Shown here one piece after another: positions 7,233-16,576 of a stretch of 51,818 nucleotides of DNA. The stretch is from assembly GCA_030041545.1 (NCBI GenBank), contig JASHNQ010000045.1, positions 1 through 51,818 of the forward strand. Direction: 5' to 3'. A model generated the notes under the pieces. The model was not told where the DNA came from, ran no database searches, and saw nothing but the letters and a program-made list of their open reading frames with translations. The DNA is from a candidate division FCPU426 bacterium (GTDB taxonomy: Bacteria > Oederibacteriota > Muellerivitia > Muellerivitales > Muellerivitaceae). Every line of letters starts with the position of its first letter. The stretch's first letter is position 1. Both the position numbers and the translations under genes were made by a program.

Positions 7233-8705
7233 TCATTCCTCTTTCAACGCAGGCTTTTGCTTGTGCCACTCCGTCGCCTGTTCATAAGCCCACGCAGTCC
7301 TCAACAAAGTGGCCTCGTCAAAGGCCTTTCCGATCAGTTGCAAACCAATGGGAAGGCCGCTTTTGGACATGCCGCAAGGCACCGACAATCCAGGCAGGCC
7401 GGTGATGTTGATGGACACGGTGAAGATATCCTCCAGGTACATGGAAAGCGGGTCGCCGGTCTTCTCGCCGAAGCGGAAGGCCGGGTTGGGGCAGGTGGGG
7501 GTCGCGATCACGTCCACCTTCTCAAAGGCCTTGTCGTAGTCCTGCTTGATCAGGCGGCGCACCTTAAGGGCTTTGACATAGTAAGCGTCGTAATAACCGG
7601 AGGAAAGGGCGTAGGTACCCAGCATGATGCGGCGCTTGACCTCGGGGCCGAAACCCGCCGCGCGGGTCTTGGAATACATTTCCACGATATTCTCGCCGGG
7701 GATGCGCAGGCCGTAACGGACCCCGTCGTAGCGGGCCAGGTTGGAGGAGGCCTCGGAAGGCGCCAACACGTAATAGGCGGCCAGGCCATAAGGGGACGAA
7801 GGCAGTGAAACCTCGACGGTTTCCGCGCCCAGGCTTTTCAGTTGGGCGATGGCATCCTTGACCGCTACCGACACTTCCCGGTTCATGCCCTCTGGGAAGA
7901 ACTCCTTGGGTATTCCGATCTTTAACCCTTTGATTCCCTTTTTGGCTTCGGCCGCGTAATCGGGCACCGGCACATCCGCGGAGGTGGAATCCATTGGGTC
8001 GTGGCCCGCGATGGCGCCCAGCATGATCGCGCAATCCTCGACGTCCTTCCCAAAGGGACCCACCTGGTCGAGGGAGGAGGCAAAGGCGATCAACCCATAG
8101 CGCGAAACACGTCCATAGGTGGGCTTGAGGCCCACGATGCCGCAAAGGGCGGCCGGCTGGCGGATGGAACCGCCCGTGTCCGAACCCAGGGAGGCAAAAG
8201 CCTGGCCGGCGGAAACGCAGGCGGCGGAACCGCCCGAGGATCCGCCCGGCACGCAATTGAGGTTCCAGGGGTTCTTGGTCTTCTTGTAAAACGAGGTCTC
8301 GGTGGAGGAGCCCATGGCGAACTCGTCCATGTTGGTCTTACCCACGGAAACGGCGCCCGCTTGGTAGAGTTTTTCCACCACGGTCGCGTCATAAGGCGGC
8401 TTGAAGGTTTCAAGCATCCTGGAGGCACAGGTGGTGCGGATGCCCTTGGTGCAAAGCAGGTCCTTGATGGCGATGGGAACGCCGGTTAAGGGGGTGACGT
8501 CCTTGCCGGAAGCGAGGCGTTTGTCGGCCTCCGCCGCCCGCCTCAAGGCCTCGTCCCGGGTGATGGTGATGAAGGACTGAACCTTGGGTTCGATCTCTTC
8601 CAGGTAGTCCAAGGCGGCCTTCGTAAGCTCCACCGAGGAAACCTTCTTGGCTTTCAGGTCCGCCGAGACCTCGTGGATGGTTTTTTCGAGCAGTTCGTTT
8701 TTCAC
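7233..8705 (-). CDS. gatA: Aspartyl/glutamyl-tRNA amidotransferase subunit A
   Basis: 490 residues, an amidase-signature enzyme. The catalytic Ser-cisSer-Lys triad is readable: Lys81 in AIKDLL, Ser156 in GGSSGGSAA, and nucleophile Ser180 in [11 protein letters not shown]. GatA hydrolyses glutamine and channels ammonia to GatB for tRNA-dependent amidation of Glu or Asp. The middle gene of gatCAB. The 108-base gap to gatC is filled by an intergenic inverted repeat (8719-8804). The ATG at 8705 gives the usual N-terminus. Confidence 0.97.
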   Translation of the reverse strand: MKNELLEKTIHEVSADLKAKKVSSVELTKAALDYLEEIEPKVQSFITITRDEALRRAAEADKRLASGKDVTPLTGVPIAIKDLLCTKGIRTTCASRMLETFKPPYDATVVEKLYQAGAVSVGKTNMDEFAMGSSTETSFYKKTKNPWNLNCVPGGSSGGSAACVSAGQAFASLGSDTGGSIRQPAALCGIVGLKPTYGRVSRYGLIAFASSLDQVGPFGKDVEDCAIMLGAIAGHDPMDSTSADVPVPDYAAEAKKGIKGLKIGIPKEFFPEGMNREVSVAVKDAIAQLKSLGAETVEVSLPSSPYGLAAYYVLAPSEASSNLARYDGVRYGLRIPGENIVEMYSKTRAAGFGPEVKRRIMLGTYALSSGYYDAYYVKALKVRRLIKQDYDKAFEKVDVIATPTCPNPAFRFGEKTGDPLSMYLEDIFTVSINITGLPGLSVPCGMSKSGLPIGLQLIGKAFDEATLLRTAWAYEQATEWHKQKPALKEE

Positions 8706-8718
8706 ACAAAACCCTTAT

Positions 8719-8804
8719 AACCACAGAGACACGGAGGCACAGTAACGACAAATCCATGTTTAAAACTTTGATTTGTTTCAGCTGTGTCCCTGTGCCTCTG
8801 TGGT
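8719..8804. repeat. Intergenic inverted repeat between gatC and gatA, CCACAAAG family variant
   Basis: The left arm AACCACAGAGACACGGAGGC and the right arm (8782-8804, ending CTCTGTGGT) are near reverse complements. It is a CAGAG variant of the family at 1791 and 45754, and it sits inside the gatCAB operon rather than between operons. Confidence 0.7.
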
Positions 8805-8813
8805 GAAATTGTT

Positions 8814-9098
8814 TTACATAATCTTGGGCACTTTGAAGTGCCCGCTTTGGGGTTCCGGCGCGTTGGATAGCACTTCCGCTTGCGTGAGGCAAGGCCTCAG
8901 CTCATCGGCCCGGAACACGTTCTTCACGTCCAAGGGATGGGTCAAGGGCTCCACGTTGGAGGTATCGAGCTTGTTCAGTTGCTCGACGTACTCGAGGATG
9001 TTCGCTAGTTGCTGGGTATACTTGGCCACTTCCTGGTCGGTGACTTCCAGGCGGGCCAGCTTTACGACGTATTGGACGTCTTTTTCGGATAAGGCCAA
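8814..9098 (-). CDS. gatC: Aspartyl/glutamyl-tRNA amidotransferase subunit C
   Basis: 94 residues, the usual size. EKDVQYVVKLARLEVTDQEV at 5-24, then LANILEYVEQLNKLDTSNVEP and DELRPCLTQAEVLSNAP, are standard GatC motifs. GatC wraps around GatA and stabilises the GatAB interface. The start appears to be a TTG (9098) preceded by GGAG at suitable spacing. First gene of the gatC-gatA-gatB operon. Confidence 0.95.
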   Translation of the reverse strand: MALSEKDVQYVVKLARLEVTDQEVAKYTQQLANILEYVEQLNKLDTSNVEPLTHPLDVKNVFRADELRPCLTQAEVLSNAPEPQSGHFKVPKIM

Positions 9099-9203
9099 TG
9101 AAAAACTCCGTAAAAAGGGCTGAAGAGAGCGGATATCTTGCCAGAATCGGGGGTTCTTTTCCAGCGAGGAAAGACGAGGGCGGTGTCTCGGTTTGATTTA
9201 ATC

Positions 9204-9329
9204 CGTCATTGCGAGGAGCCCTAAGGTGTTTTGGGGCGACACGGCAATTCATAAACTCCACAAAACCGCAGTTTTTGGATTGCTTGGATTGCTTCGCCAC
9301 CTCGTATTTCGAGGTTCCGCGCAATGACG
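9204..9329. repeat. Intergenic element with CGTCATTGCG/CGCAATGACG ends
   Basis: The element begins CCGTCATTGCGAGGAGC and ends CGCGCAATGACG, with GGATTGCTTCG inside. A second member with the same inverted ends lies at 30961-31163. Each occupies a gap between minus-strand genes. It resembles the REP-like repeats common in uncultured bacteria. Confidence 0.7.
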
Positions 9330-9356
9330 TCAAATGGAGTCCCTACGAAAGGACGT

Positions 9357-10064
9357 CTACGCTAAATGGGCTTTGAAGAATCCCAGGGTCATGGCCCAGG
9401 CCGTGGTGGCCGAGGCGGCGTGGTAGGCCGGCCGGTCGTCGCAGTTGAAGGCGTGCCCCGCCTCGGAAAAAACCGCCTGGATGTAATCCTTCCCCTTGAG
9501 GGCATTGGCCAGTTCAGTCAATTTTTCCGGCGGCGAGCTTTGGTCTTTCCCGCCCCAAAGGAGCATGAGCGGCCCCTTTTGTTCCGGCGCTTGGTCGAAG
9601 CTCTGCATGATGCGGCTGCCGTAAAAGGAAACTGCGGCCTTCAGGGGCAGGTGGCTGTTGGCCGTGAAGGAAGTGGAGCCTCCCATGCAAAAACCCACGC
9701 AGCCGATCTTGTCGGATTTCAGTTCCTCTTTGAGCCAATGGTAGGCGGCTTGGGTGTCCGCGAGGGTGGCATCCTTCGTAATGGCGTTGAAATGCGCCAT
9801 GATGGCGGAAAAATCGTTGTTGGTGGGGTAGGCGATCTCGCCGCCCGCCGCCAGGGTCCGGTGGAAAAGCTCCGGGGCGATGGCCAGGTAGCCTTCCCGC
9901 GCCACCCGGCGCGCGACTTCCTTGATATGGCCATTCACGCCGAAGGCCTCCTGGAAAACCATCACGCCCGCCCTGGGCGATCCTTCGGGCTTGACCACGA
10001 AGGCCTGCATTGGGGTGCCGTCGGAAACCTTGAGTTGGACCGTGCTTTCCTTGATCTTCGACAT
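9357..10064 (-). CDS. Cytoplasmic dienelactone hydrolase family protein
   Basis: 235 residues without signal peptide. Alpha/beta-hydrolase with a cysteine nucleophile: GFCMGG with Cys126, Asp174 in GGKDQ, and His204 in EAGHAF. The family opens dienelactones in aromatic degradation, but most genomic members act on unknown esters or lactones. A related exported enzyme is encoded at 43351, with about the same triad. It follows the uvrD/pcrA gene on the minus strand with an 18-base gap, so co-transcription is plausible. Confidence 0.85.
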   Translation of the reverse strand: MSKIKESTVQLKVSDGTPMQAFVVKPEGSPRAGVMVFQEAFGVNGHIKEVARRVAREGYLAIAPELFHRTLAAGGEIAYPTNNDFSAIMAHFNAITKDATLADTQAAYHWLKEELKSDKIGCVGFCMGGSTSFTANSHLPLKAAVSFYGSRIMQSFDQAPEQKGPLMLLWGGKDQSSPPEKLTELANALKGKDYIQAVFSEAGHAFNCDDRPAYHAASATTAWAMTLGFFKAHLA

Positions 10065-10082
10065 TCAAACCCTCCTGAAAAA

Positions 10083-12296
10083 TTATTCAACCTTTTCTAA
10101 ATTTGCGATTTTAGCCAGCAATTGCTTCTTACCGTGGTTGGGGAAGGAAACCGTCACCTTCAAATCCTCCCCCGACCCTAAGACCCCTATCACCATCCCC
10201 TTCCCGAACTTCTTGTGCTTCACCGTGTCGCCCAGGTGGTAGGGGGTCACCGCCGGTTCGTCGTCCCAATCCGGGTCCTTCAGCTCGTCGAACTCCTTCT
10301 TTTTGACGTCCTTGACCTCGTAAAGTCCCCCCTGGGTGGCCACAATGGAGGCCGCCTTGCCGGTGACCTGGACCATATCCTTGGGAATTTCCGATAAAAA
10401 ACGGGAAGGCGCCCGCCACTGGGGGCTGCCGTAAACGGTGCGGCAGGCCGCGCCCGTTAAATAAAGGATGTCCATGGCCCGGGTCATGCCCACGTAACAG
10501 AGCCGGCGTTCCTCCTGGACGTCGTCATCCTCTTCCATGGAATTGTTGTGGGGAAAGAGTCCCTCCTCCATGCCCGTGATGAAAACAATGGGGAATTCCA
10601 GTCCCTTGGCGTTGTGCATGGTCATCAGGGTCACGCAATTTTTCTTGTCCTCCAGCTTGTCCACGTCCGCCACCAGGGAAACCTGGTCCAGGTAGCCCTC
10701 CAGGGTGGGTTTTTCATTGCCCTTCTCGTAATCCACCACCGAGTTCACCAATTCCTTCAGGTTCTCGGCCCTCATCTTGGCTTCCAGGGTGTCCTCGGTG
10801 GCCAAATCCGTCAGGTAGCCCGACCTTTCGAGAACATGTTTCACGAACTCGGAGGGTTTTATCAAGTCCCTTTCGGAGATGAGGCCGTCCATCATGGCCA
10901 CGAAGTTGGCCAGCGCCTGGGTGGCTTTTTTGGGGAATTCGCCGCTGGTGGAAGCCTGCCGGGCCGCCTCCAGCATCGTGAGGTCCTGCCGCTTGGCGTT
11001 TTCCTCCAGCTTGGCCACGGTACCGCCGCCGATACCCCGGATGGGCGTGTTGATCATGCGCCGAAGGGACACCGAGTCCTTGGGGTTGACCAGCACGCGC
11101 AGGTAGGCCAGGAGGTCCTTCACTTCCTTGCGGTCGTAGAATTTGAGCCCCCCCACGATGATGTAAGGAATGTTATGCCTGCGGCAGGCGTCTTCCAGCA
11201 CCCGCGACTGGGCGTTGGTGCGGTAAAGCACCGCCACGTGCCGGTAGGAACGGCCGGGCTGGGCCAGCCGCTCGTAAAGGGTCCTCACCACGAATTCCGC
11301 CTCGGCCTTGTCGTCCTCGGCCTGGTAATAAACGGGAGTTTCCCCCATTTCCCTGAGGGAAAACAACTCCTTTTCCTTGCGCTGGGAGTTGTTGCGGATG
11401 ACCGACTGGGCCGCCTGGATGATGGACTTGGTGGAGCGGTAGTTTTGCTGCAGTTTGAAGATCCTGGCGCCCGGGAAGTCGTGCTCGAAGCGCAGGATGT
11501 TGCGGATATCCGCGCCCCGCCAGCCGTAGATGGACTGGTCCGGGTCGCCCACCACGTAGAGGTTGTTCAGGGGATGGGCGACGGCGGCGATGAGCTGGTA
11601 TTGGGCCGTGTTGATGTCCTGGTACTCGTCCACTTGGATGTACTCGAAGCGGCGCCGGTAGCCCTCCAGGATGTCCGGGCGCTGTTTCATGAGAAGGACG
11701 GCGTTAAAGAGCAGGTCGTCGAAGTCCATGGCGTTGTTTTCCCGGAGCTTTTGCTGGTAGCGGGGGTAAACCTGGGCCACCCTTTCCTGGAAAACGCCCG
11801 CCACCAGCTCCTCGTACTCCTTGGGGCTCTTGAGCTCGTTCTTGGCCGCGCTGATGTGGGAATGCACCGCGTAGGGGTGCACCTGCTTCTCGTCCCACTT
11901 CAGGTCCCACAGGCATTCCTTGATGACCGCCTTTTGGTCCGGGTCGTCGTAAATGGTGAACCCGGGCTGGTACCCCAGTTTGTCCGCGTGAAGCTTGAGG
12001 ATGGTCAGGCAAAACCGGTGGAAGGTGCCGATAAAGACCTCCCGGGCCTGCTGGAAGCCGGCGAGGTTGGCCACCCGGTCCCTCATTTCCTGGGTCGCCT
12101 TGTTGGTGAAGGTGACCGCCAGGATGCGGAGGGGAGAAACCGTGAGTTCCTCGATGAGCCGGATGATGCGGTAGGTGATGACGCGGGTCTTGCCTGACCC
12201 GGCCCCGGCCAGGATGAGCGCGGGCCCGGCGTTGTGGGCCACCGCCTCGCGCTGTTCCTCGTTTAAGTCCTGGTAAGTGCGTTTCATGGATTCCAT
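10083..12296 (-). CDS. pcrA: ATP-dependent DNA helicase UvrD/PcrA
   Basis: 737 residues, superfamily 1A helicase. Q-motif region LNEEQREAV (11-19), Walker A GAGSGKT (31-37), motif Ia VTFTNKAT, motif II DEYQD, motif III GDPDQSIYGWRGAD, motif IV QNYRST, motif V VTLMTMHNAKGLEF, motif VI RRLCYVGMTRA. The C-terminus (about 675-737) is a Tudor-like RNA-polymerase/DNA-binding domain with GDTVKHKKFGKG. Roles: nucleotide excision repair, mismatch repair and removal of obstacles from DNA. Start is ATG at 12296 or possibly 12287. Confidence 0.95.
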   Translation of the reverse strand: MESMKRTYQDLNEEQREAVAHNAGPALILAGAGSGKTRVITYRIIRLIEELTVSPLRILAVTFTNKATQEMRDRVANLAGFQQAREVFIGTFHRFCLTILKLHADKLGYQPGFTIYDDPDQKAVIKECLWDLKWDEKQVHPYAVHSHISAAKNELKSPKEYEELVAGVFQERVAQVYPRYQQKLRENNAMDFDDLLFNAVLLMKQRPDILEGYRRRFEYIQVDEYQDINTAQYQLIAAVAHPLNNLYVVGDPDQSIYGWRGADIRNILRFEHDFPGARIFKLQQNYRSTKSIIQAAQSVIRNNSQRKEKELFSLREMGETPVYYQAEDDKAEAEFVVRTLYERLAQPGRSYRHVAVLYRTNAQSRVLEDACRRHNIPYIIVGGLKFYDRKEVKDLLAYLRVLVNPKDSVSLRRMINTPIRGIGGGTVAKLEENAKRQDLTMLEAARQASTSGEFPKKATQALANFVAMMDGLISERDLIKPSEFVKHVLERSGYLTDLATEDTLEAKMRAENLKELVNSVVDYEKGNEKPTLEGYLDQVSLVADVDKLEDKKNCVTLMTMHNAKGLEFPIVFITGMEEGLFPHNNSMEEDDDVQEERRLCYVGMTRAMDILYLTGAACRTVYGSPQWRAPSRFLSEIPKDMVQVTGKAASIVATQGGLYEVKDVKKKEFDELKDPDWDDEPAVTPYHLGDTVKHKKFGKGMVIGVLGSGEDLKVTVSFPNHGKKQLLAKIANLEKVE

Positions 12297-12370
12297 TCAA
12301 GGGGATATAACAAGGCCAATATTGAACCACAGAGTTCACAGAGGGCACAGAGAGAAGCATGAAAATAAAA

Positions 12371-12399
12371 AATCCCAACCCCTTGGGGGGATTGGGATT
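12371..12399 (-). terminator. Rho-independent terminator after the PilZ gene
   Basis: On the minus strand the stem AATCCCAATCC / GGTTGGGATT is followed by a TTTTTT-A-TTTT run at 12361-12370. It lies about 30 bases beyond the PilZ stop and before uvrD/pcrA, separating the two. A very similar hairpin follows rpsI at 16577. Confidence 0.8.
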
Positions 12400-12429
12400 C
12401 GGGATTGTCTTATAACTAAAGGCTAAAAG

Positions 12430-12798
12430 CTACTTGGTTTTTTCCACGAAACCGCGGATGATGCGGCGGATTTCCTCATCCGCCACGATGAATTGAAGGC
12501 CCAACTGTCCGTTGCCGTTCCAGGCCAGCTTGGAGTAAACGTCCATGGGTTTGTCTTTTTGGATCTGGAAGTTCAGTTTGAAGATTTTGCTGGGGGTGGC
12601 GACCTTGCCCACTTCCAGGCGGATGCCGCCCTCGCTTACATCCTGGGCCTGGACCACGAGGGGATTCCCTTGGACTTCGAAAACGTTTCCGGATTTCGAC
12701 TCCACCACGCTGTGGACCACGACGGATTCTTTGAACCTGACCCGGGGATATTTCCTTCTTTCAACCCTGGAATCCTTGGGATCTTTTTTTCTCTCCAT
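12430..12798 (-). CDS. PilZ-domain c-di-GMP binding protein
   Basis: 122 residues, a single PilZ domain. The c-di-GMP binding signatures are both present: RRKYPR (R14-R19) and D-x-S-x-x-G in DVSEGG (53-58). A beta-barrel follows (KIFKLNFQIQ, YSKLAWNGNGQLGLQF). Such stand-alone domains act as cytoplasmic adaptors that pass the c-di-GMP level to motility, secretion or polysaccharide machinery; the target is not visible here. GGAGAAGTAG precedes the ATG. It is followed by its own terminator, so it is a single-gene unit. Confidence 0.9.
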   Translation of the reverse strand: MERKKDPKDSRVERRKYPRVRFKESVVVHSVVESKSGNVFEVQGNPLVVQAQDVSEGGIRLEVGKVATPSKIFKLNFQIQKDKPMDVYSKLAWNGNGQLGLQFIVADEEIRRIIRGFVEKTK

Positions 12799-12967
12799 CT
12801 ACTTCTCCATCTTTTGAAAAAACATTTTTTGAGCTATTAAGTTTATCGTTTTTATATTCGCGGTAAACGAATAATACATCCATTTTGCGCGGATGTTAAA
12901 TCGTTTCGATATTGGTTAAGAAAAATATATTTAAAATCGTTTTTAGAAAAGTGCCTAAAAACACAGT

Positions 12968-15109
12968 TTATTTTTTAGCCTTATATATTTCCAAATAAAA
13001 AGCGCCTGGAATCCACGAAAAAACAAGGTTGTTTTTGGCCCATTTAAAATGCACTTTTGTTTTCAGGACTTGGCCGTTCACGTCCAAAGCCCGTACCCGC
13101 AGCTGGGGATCGGCCTTGTACCGAAACAGGGCGATCTTGGCCTGAAAAGGTTCCATGAGGATGGGCGCCTTCCCTGCCGAAATCAGTTTGGTCTTGTCGG
13201 CGTTGTAAACCTGGCCGGTGTTTTCCATGCGGGCTGCGCCGGTTAAAAGCATGTGGTCGGAGGCCCAAAGGTTCGTCTTCGTCAACGAAACAAGGGAGAG
13301 GCTCGCGAAGAAATTCGGGGATTCCACCTGCCAAACCGGGCTCGCCAATTTCTGGTGGCCTAAGAAGCCAATGATGGCTTGGAAACGGGGACTGGAAATT
13401 TGGATTAGCCCCACGTTGCCCCGCCAGGCGATCTGGCCGCTGTCGCTCACGAAGCTTTTGATTTTCGGCTGGAGCTTGGCCTTCAAAAGGCCGGCTGCGT
13501 CCGTCTTGAAGCCGTCCCTTTCCCCGCGAATCCCGGAGTAGTGGGCCAAGGCTTGGAGCGCCCCGGCCATGTCCATTGGGGAGCCGGGGGTTTCAAGGTC
13601 ATAAAAGCGTCCTTGCTCCAGGTCGCCCCTTAAATAAACCAGCGCCGCAACCGGCCATTGAGCCGAAAGCATGGGTTTGTCGTTTAAATCAGGACCCGGC
13701 CCCAAAACCGTGCCTTCCTCCTCCGGTCCCATGCCCATCCCCACGCAGGCCCCCCAGTCCTCAAAATCCCCGTAAGCCGAAGTTAAAAGGGGGCCTTCGC
13801 CCAAGTACTCGTTGGGCCACCCAACCCCCCACTGCGCCCGGAAGGGGACCCCCAAGGAACGCCCCGTGATCAACCGGAAAGGGATGCTTTCTTCCGGTCG
13901 CAAAACCATGGGGCTGTCCTCGAAGGTCAGTGGCTCGGAAGGGGACCCAGGAGGTTCGTTGGGGAAGGCCTTGCCGCAGGTCCATGGGCCGGGCGGCGCC
14001 AGGACCGCCGGATCGCCGGCCAGGTCCGCCGGCACTTGGGTTGGATCCAGCTGGGTCAAGTCCAGGTAGATACCCTTGGGCTTGAGGATTTGGGCCAAGG
14101 CCTCCAGCCGGCCCGTGACCGCGCTATTCGGCGTGTCCTTCACCGCTAGCAAGTCACAACCGTCAACCGCCAGGCGGTCCGCGATTTGGGAAAGCTGTTC
14201 GTCCGTCAGGTTCCACCAGTCATCGGCCAGCCGGGTGCCCCAAAAACGGGCCTTGGTTCTATCCCCAAAAACCAATTTTCCATTTTGGGCCATTAAAGCC
14301 CCGTGTTTCCCGGCGGGTGGATCCAAAAGGGAACTCATGTCGATGGCCGTTCCGGCGGGGAAGCCTTCGGGGGGCTGGAAGGGGATCCATCCCCGGGTGT
14401 CGGTCTGGAAGGTCTTTTCCGGTTTGGGGGAAACCGGCGAGACGGGAAGCGCGGTATCCGAGGCGGTAATGGCGAAAAGCATGGGCACGGGCATTTTACC
14501 CAGCGACTTGAACAGGATAGTCTGGATGGGGACGTCGGGGCGGGGGTTCTGCCAGGGGAAAAGGCTGATGCCCATGTCGGTGTTCTTGTACTTGTGCCAC
14601 CAGGCCAGGTCGCTGGCGGGCGTATCGTCCGCGCCCGTGAAATTGGTGATTTCCATCCCAACCCTTAACGGGATCACCTCAACCTGTCCGTCGCCGTAAA
14701 TGACGTCGTACTCGGCCACCGTGACGTTGGGCGCCGTCCCCCCCCACCGGCAGGAATGGAGGAAATAAAGGTAGCCGGCCCTCAAATCCCCGGCGGAAAC
14801 CGCCACGGCCTGCGGGAAACCGGCCTGGCGCTTGCCCTTCAGGACCACAAAGGAACGGCCTTGGTTCTGGGTGGAATCCAGGAGAAGGAAAGGAACTCCC
14901 CGGAGGGTTTGGGGGCCCTGGGGAATGTTGGCCAGGCCTTCCTTTTCCTTCAGGTCTTCCCCGCCCGTAACGGCGCCGTCGAAGGATTGGGCGGGGCCCA
15001 TGTCGGCGGCCCGGGAAAGGTCCAGGAAGGTGGTGGCGGCAAGGGCCGGCTCGGGTCCACGGGCCAGCAGGAGGGGGAAAAGGAACCCAAACGCCCAGGG
15101 ACGCCGCAT
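12968..15109 (-). CDS. Secreted glycoside-hydrolase-like protein with N-terminal carbohydrate-binding-like domain
   Basis: 713 residues from the ATG at 15109. A signal peptide (about 1-26) ends ALA-A. Residues 30-190 look like a jelly-roll carbohydrate-binding region (GVPFLLLD, LYFLHSCRWGG, YDVIYGDG). After a proline-rich linker, residues 265-380 resemble the start of GH5-like barrels (GKHGALMAQNGKLVFGDRTK, RFWGTRLADDWWNLTDEQ). The later barrel with acid/base glutamates is not recognisable, and the C-terminal 150 residues form another beta-rich domain. It may bind rather than cut polysaccharide. An earlier in-frame ATG exists but overlaps the LOG gene by 150 bases and hides the signal peptide. 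Downstream of LOG by 8 bases, likely one operon. Confidence 0.6.
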   Translation of the reverse strand: MRRPWAFGFLFPLLLARGPEPALAATTFLDLSRAADMGPAQSFDGAVTGGEDLKEKEGLANIPQGPQTLRGVPFLLLDSTQNQGRSFVVLKGKRQAGFPQAVAVSAGDLRAGYLYFLHSCRWGGTAPNVTVAEYDVIYGDGQVEVIPLRVGMEITNFTGADDTPASDLAWWHKYKNTDMGISLFPWQNPRPDVPIQTILFKSLGKMPVPMLFAITASDTALPVSPVSPKPEKTFQTDTRGWIPFQPPEGFPAGTAIDMSSLLDPPAGKHGALMAQNGKLVFGDRTKARFWGTRLADDWWNLTDEQLSQIADRLAVDGCDLLAVKDTPNSAVTGRLEALAQILKPKGIYLDLTQLDPTQVPADLAGDPAVLAPPGPWTCGKAFPNEPPGSPSEPLTFEDSPMVLRPEESIPFRLITGRSLGVPFRAQWGVGWPNEYLGEGPLLTSAYGDFEDWGACVGMGMGPEEEGTVLGPGPDLNDKPMLSAQWPVAALVYLRGDLEQGRFYDLETPGSPMDMAGALQALAHYSGIRGERDGFKTDAAGLLKAKLQPKIKSFVSDSGQIAWRGNVGLIQISSPRFQAIIGFLGHQKLASPVWQVESPNFFASLSLVSLTKTNLWASDHMLLTGAARMENTGQVYNADKTKLISAGKAPILMEPFQAKIALFRYKADPQLRVRALDVNGQVLKTKVHFKWAKNNLVFSWIPGAFYLEIYKAKK

Positions 15110-15117
15110 GGAGGCTT

Positions 15118-15852
15118 TTACAGCTTCTTGTAGCGGTAATACTGGGTGATGATCTTCACCGCTTCCTCGGGTTTGTCCACCACGTGGAAGATGCCCATAT
15201 CGCCCTTGTCGATGTAGGAGCGGTTGCCCAGGACGGTGTCGCGGATCCAATCGGTCATGCCTTTCCAATATTCCTGGTCCATGAGGATGATGGGCATAGG
15301 GTCTATTTTATGGGTCTGCACCAGCGTCAGCACCTCGAATAGTTCGTCCATGGTGCCGAACCCGCCGGGCATGACGATGACGGCCGAGGTATAGCGCAAA
15401 AACATGACCTTACGGATGAAAAAATAGTGGAAGTTCACCGGCAGGTTGATATAGGGGTTGGGTTTTTGCTCGAAAGGCAGCTCGATGTTGCATCCCACCG
15501 ACCTTCCCCCCGCCTCATGGGCCCCCAGGTTGGCGGCTTCCATGATGCCCGGCCCGCCGCCCGTGATGATGGAAAAGCCCTTTTGGGACATGCTGTAGGC
15601 GATCAGACGGGCCAGCTGGTAGTCCTCCGAGTTCTGGAGCGTGCGCGCCGATCCAAAGAGGGTGACCGCGGGCCGGATGTTGCGAAGGGCCTCGAAGCCT
15701 TCCACGAACTCGGACATGATGCGGAACATCCGCCAGGTGTCCTGCTCCTTGAAGTCGTTGGCGATGTAGGGGCTTTGGGAGGCGCCGTTCTTGGGCCGCG
15801 CCACCACCCGCCTTTCCACGAGGGGTTTGGATTTAGGTTTGGACTTCGACAT
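15118..15852 (-). CDS. LOG-family protein (TIGR00730, nucleotide 5'-monophosphate phosphoribohydrolase-like)
   Basis: 244 residues. Rossmann-like fold with GGGPGIMEAAN near 98-108 and the family signature PGGFGTMDELFEV near 161-173, containing the catalytic Glu and nucleotide-binding glycines. LOG enzymes release the base from AMP-type or cytokinin nucleotides; bacterial members are also called PpnN-like or (wrongly) lysine decarboxylases. The basic N-terminus (SKSKPKSKPLVERR) is an extension. AAGGTG precedes the ATG. It is followed closely by the secreted glycosidase-like gene, with no obvious functional link. Confidence 0.88.
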   Translation of the reverse strand: MSKSKPKSKPLVERRVVARPKNGASQSPYIANDFKEQDTWRMFRIMSEFVEGFEALRNIRPAVTLFGSARTLQNSEDYQLARLIAYSMSQKGFSIITGGGPGIMEAANLGAHEAGGRSVGCNIELPFEQKPNPYINLPVNFHYFFIRKVMFLRYTSAVIVMPGGFGTMDELFEVLTLVQTHKIDPMPIILMDQEYWKGMTDWIRDTVLGNRSYIDKGDMGIFHVVDKPEEAVKIITQYYRYKKL

Positions 15853-15922
15853 GGTTCACCTTCCATAAAAATTTTACGGAACTATTCACTTGGCACACCT
15901 TGGATGTTAAGCCTTTGCTTTT

Positions 15923-16018
15923 CCCCCTCTCCCTTGATGGGAGAGGGCCGGGGTGAGGGTGATTTTCGGGAATTTAAGCCCCCCTCACCCTACCCTCTCC
16001 CGCAAGGGGCGAGGGTTT
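15923..16018. repeat. Intergenic inverted repeat, CCCTCTCCC/CCCTCACCC family
   Basis: CCCCCTCTCCCTTGATGGGA opens the element, which contains GGGGTGAGGGTGA, a spacer, and CCCCTCACCCTACCCTCTCC in the second half. The two halves are inverted relative to each other. A second well-kept copy is at 46006-46093, with decayed or rearranged relatives at 4557 and 41494. Confidence 0.75.
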
Positions 16019-16114
16019 TTGGTAAGTTATGCCAAGTGCATAGTTCCGAAATTTTAATTAAACTTCTTGCCTTTCTCCGTGTCCCCCGTGAACTCCGTGG
16101 TTCAAATGGGGTTT

Positions 16115-16561
16115 TTACGCGATTATCGCCTCAGGCCGGTTTTCCCAGGCGTCCCGGATGCGCTGGGCGTGGTCGGTGATCAAGGGCGGCAGTTGCCCCA
16201 CGTTGAAGTACCGGATCTCGCTGGTTTCCTCGCTGGGCTTGGGGCTTCCGCCCGTCACCTTGCAGAGGAAGGAAACCCGCACCGTATGCCACTCGGGTCC
16301 CTGGGCGATGTGGAGGGATCCCCGGGTGTCCGAGTAGACCCCGGCCAGCCGGATGATTTCGGCCTCCAGGCCCGTTTCCTCGTGAAGCTCCCTGAGGCAG
16401 GCCCGGCTGAGCGTTTCCCCCAAATCCACGTGGCCGCCGGGGATGCACCAAAGGCCGTTGTCCGTGCGTTTGGCCAGGAGCACCTCGCCCTTGTCGTTGA
16501 AGACCACCGCGTTCACCGCGATTTTGGGCGTCACCTGGGGTTTATGTTCTTTTTGATCCAT
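16115..16561 (-). CDS. Nudix hydrolase
   Basis: 148 residues from the ATG at 16561. The Nudix box G-x5-E-x7-R-E-x-x-E-E-x-G-x is complete at residues 43-65 (GGHVDLGETL...RELHEETGL). The family hydrolyses nucleoside diphosphates linked to another moiety, such as oxidised dNTPs, NADH or sugar nucleotides; the substrate here cannot be assigned. An upstream in-frame ATG at 16636 would place the rpsI terminator inside the gene, so the internal start is preferred. It is downstream of rpsI on the same strand but separated by that terminator. Confidence 0.88.
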   Translation of the reverse strand: MDQKEHKPQVTPKIAVNAVVFNDKGEVLLAKRTDNGLWCIPGGHVDLGETLSRACLRELHEETGLEAEIIRLAGVYSDTRGSLHIAQGPEWHTVRVSFLCKVTGGSPKPSEETSEIRYFNVGQLPPLITDHAQRIRDAWENRPEAIIA

Positions 16562-16576
16562 GGCCTTTAAACAAAA

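Noticed and set aside
10548-12197. Long plus-strand frame opposite the helicase
   Set aside because: It is antisense to a fully conserved UvrD/PcrA gene and has no ribosome site or recognisable domain.
15110-15268. An upstream start for the secreted glycosidase-like protein at 15268
   Set aside because: It overlaps the LOG-family gene by about 150 bases and would hide the obvious signal peptide.
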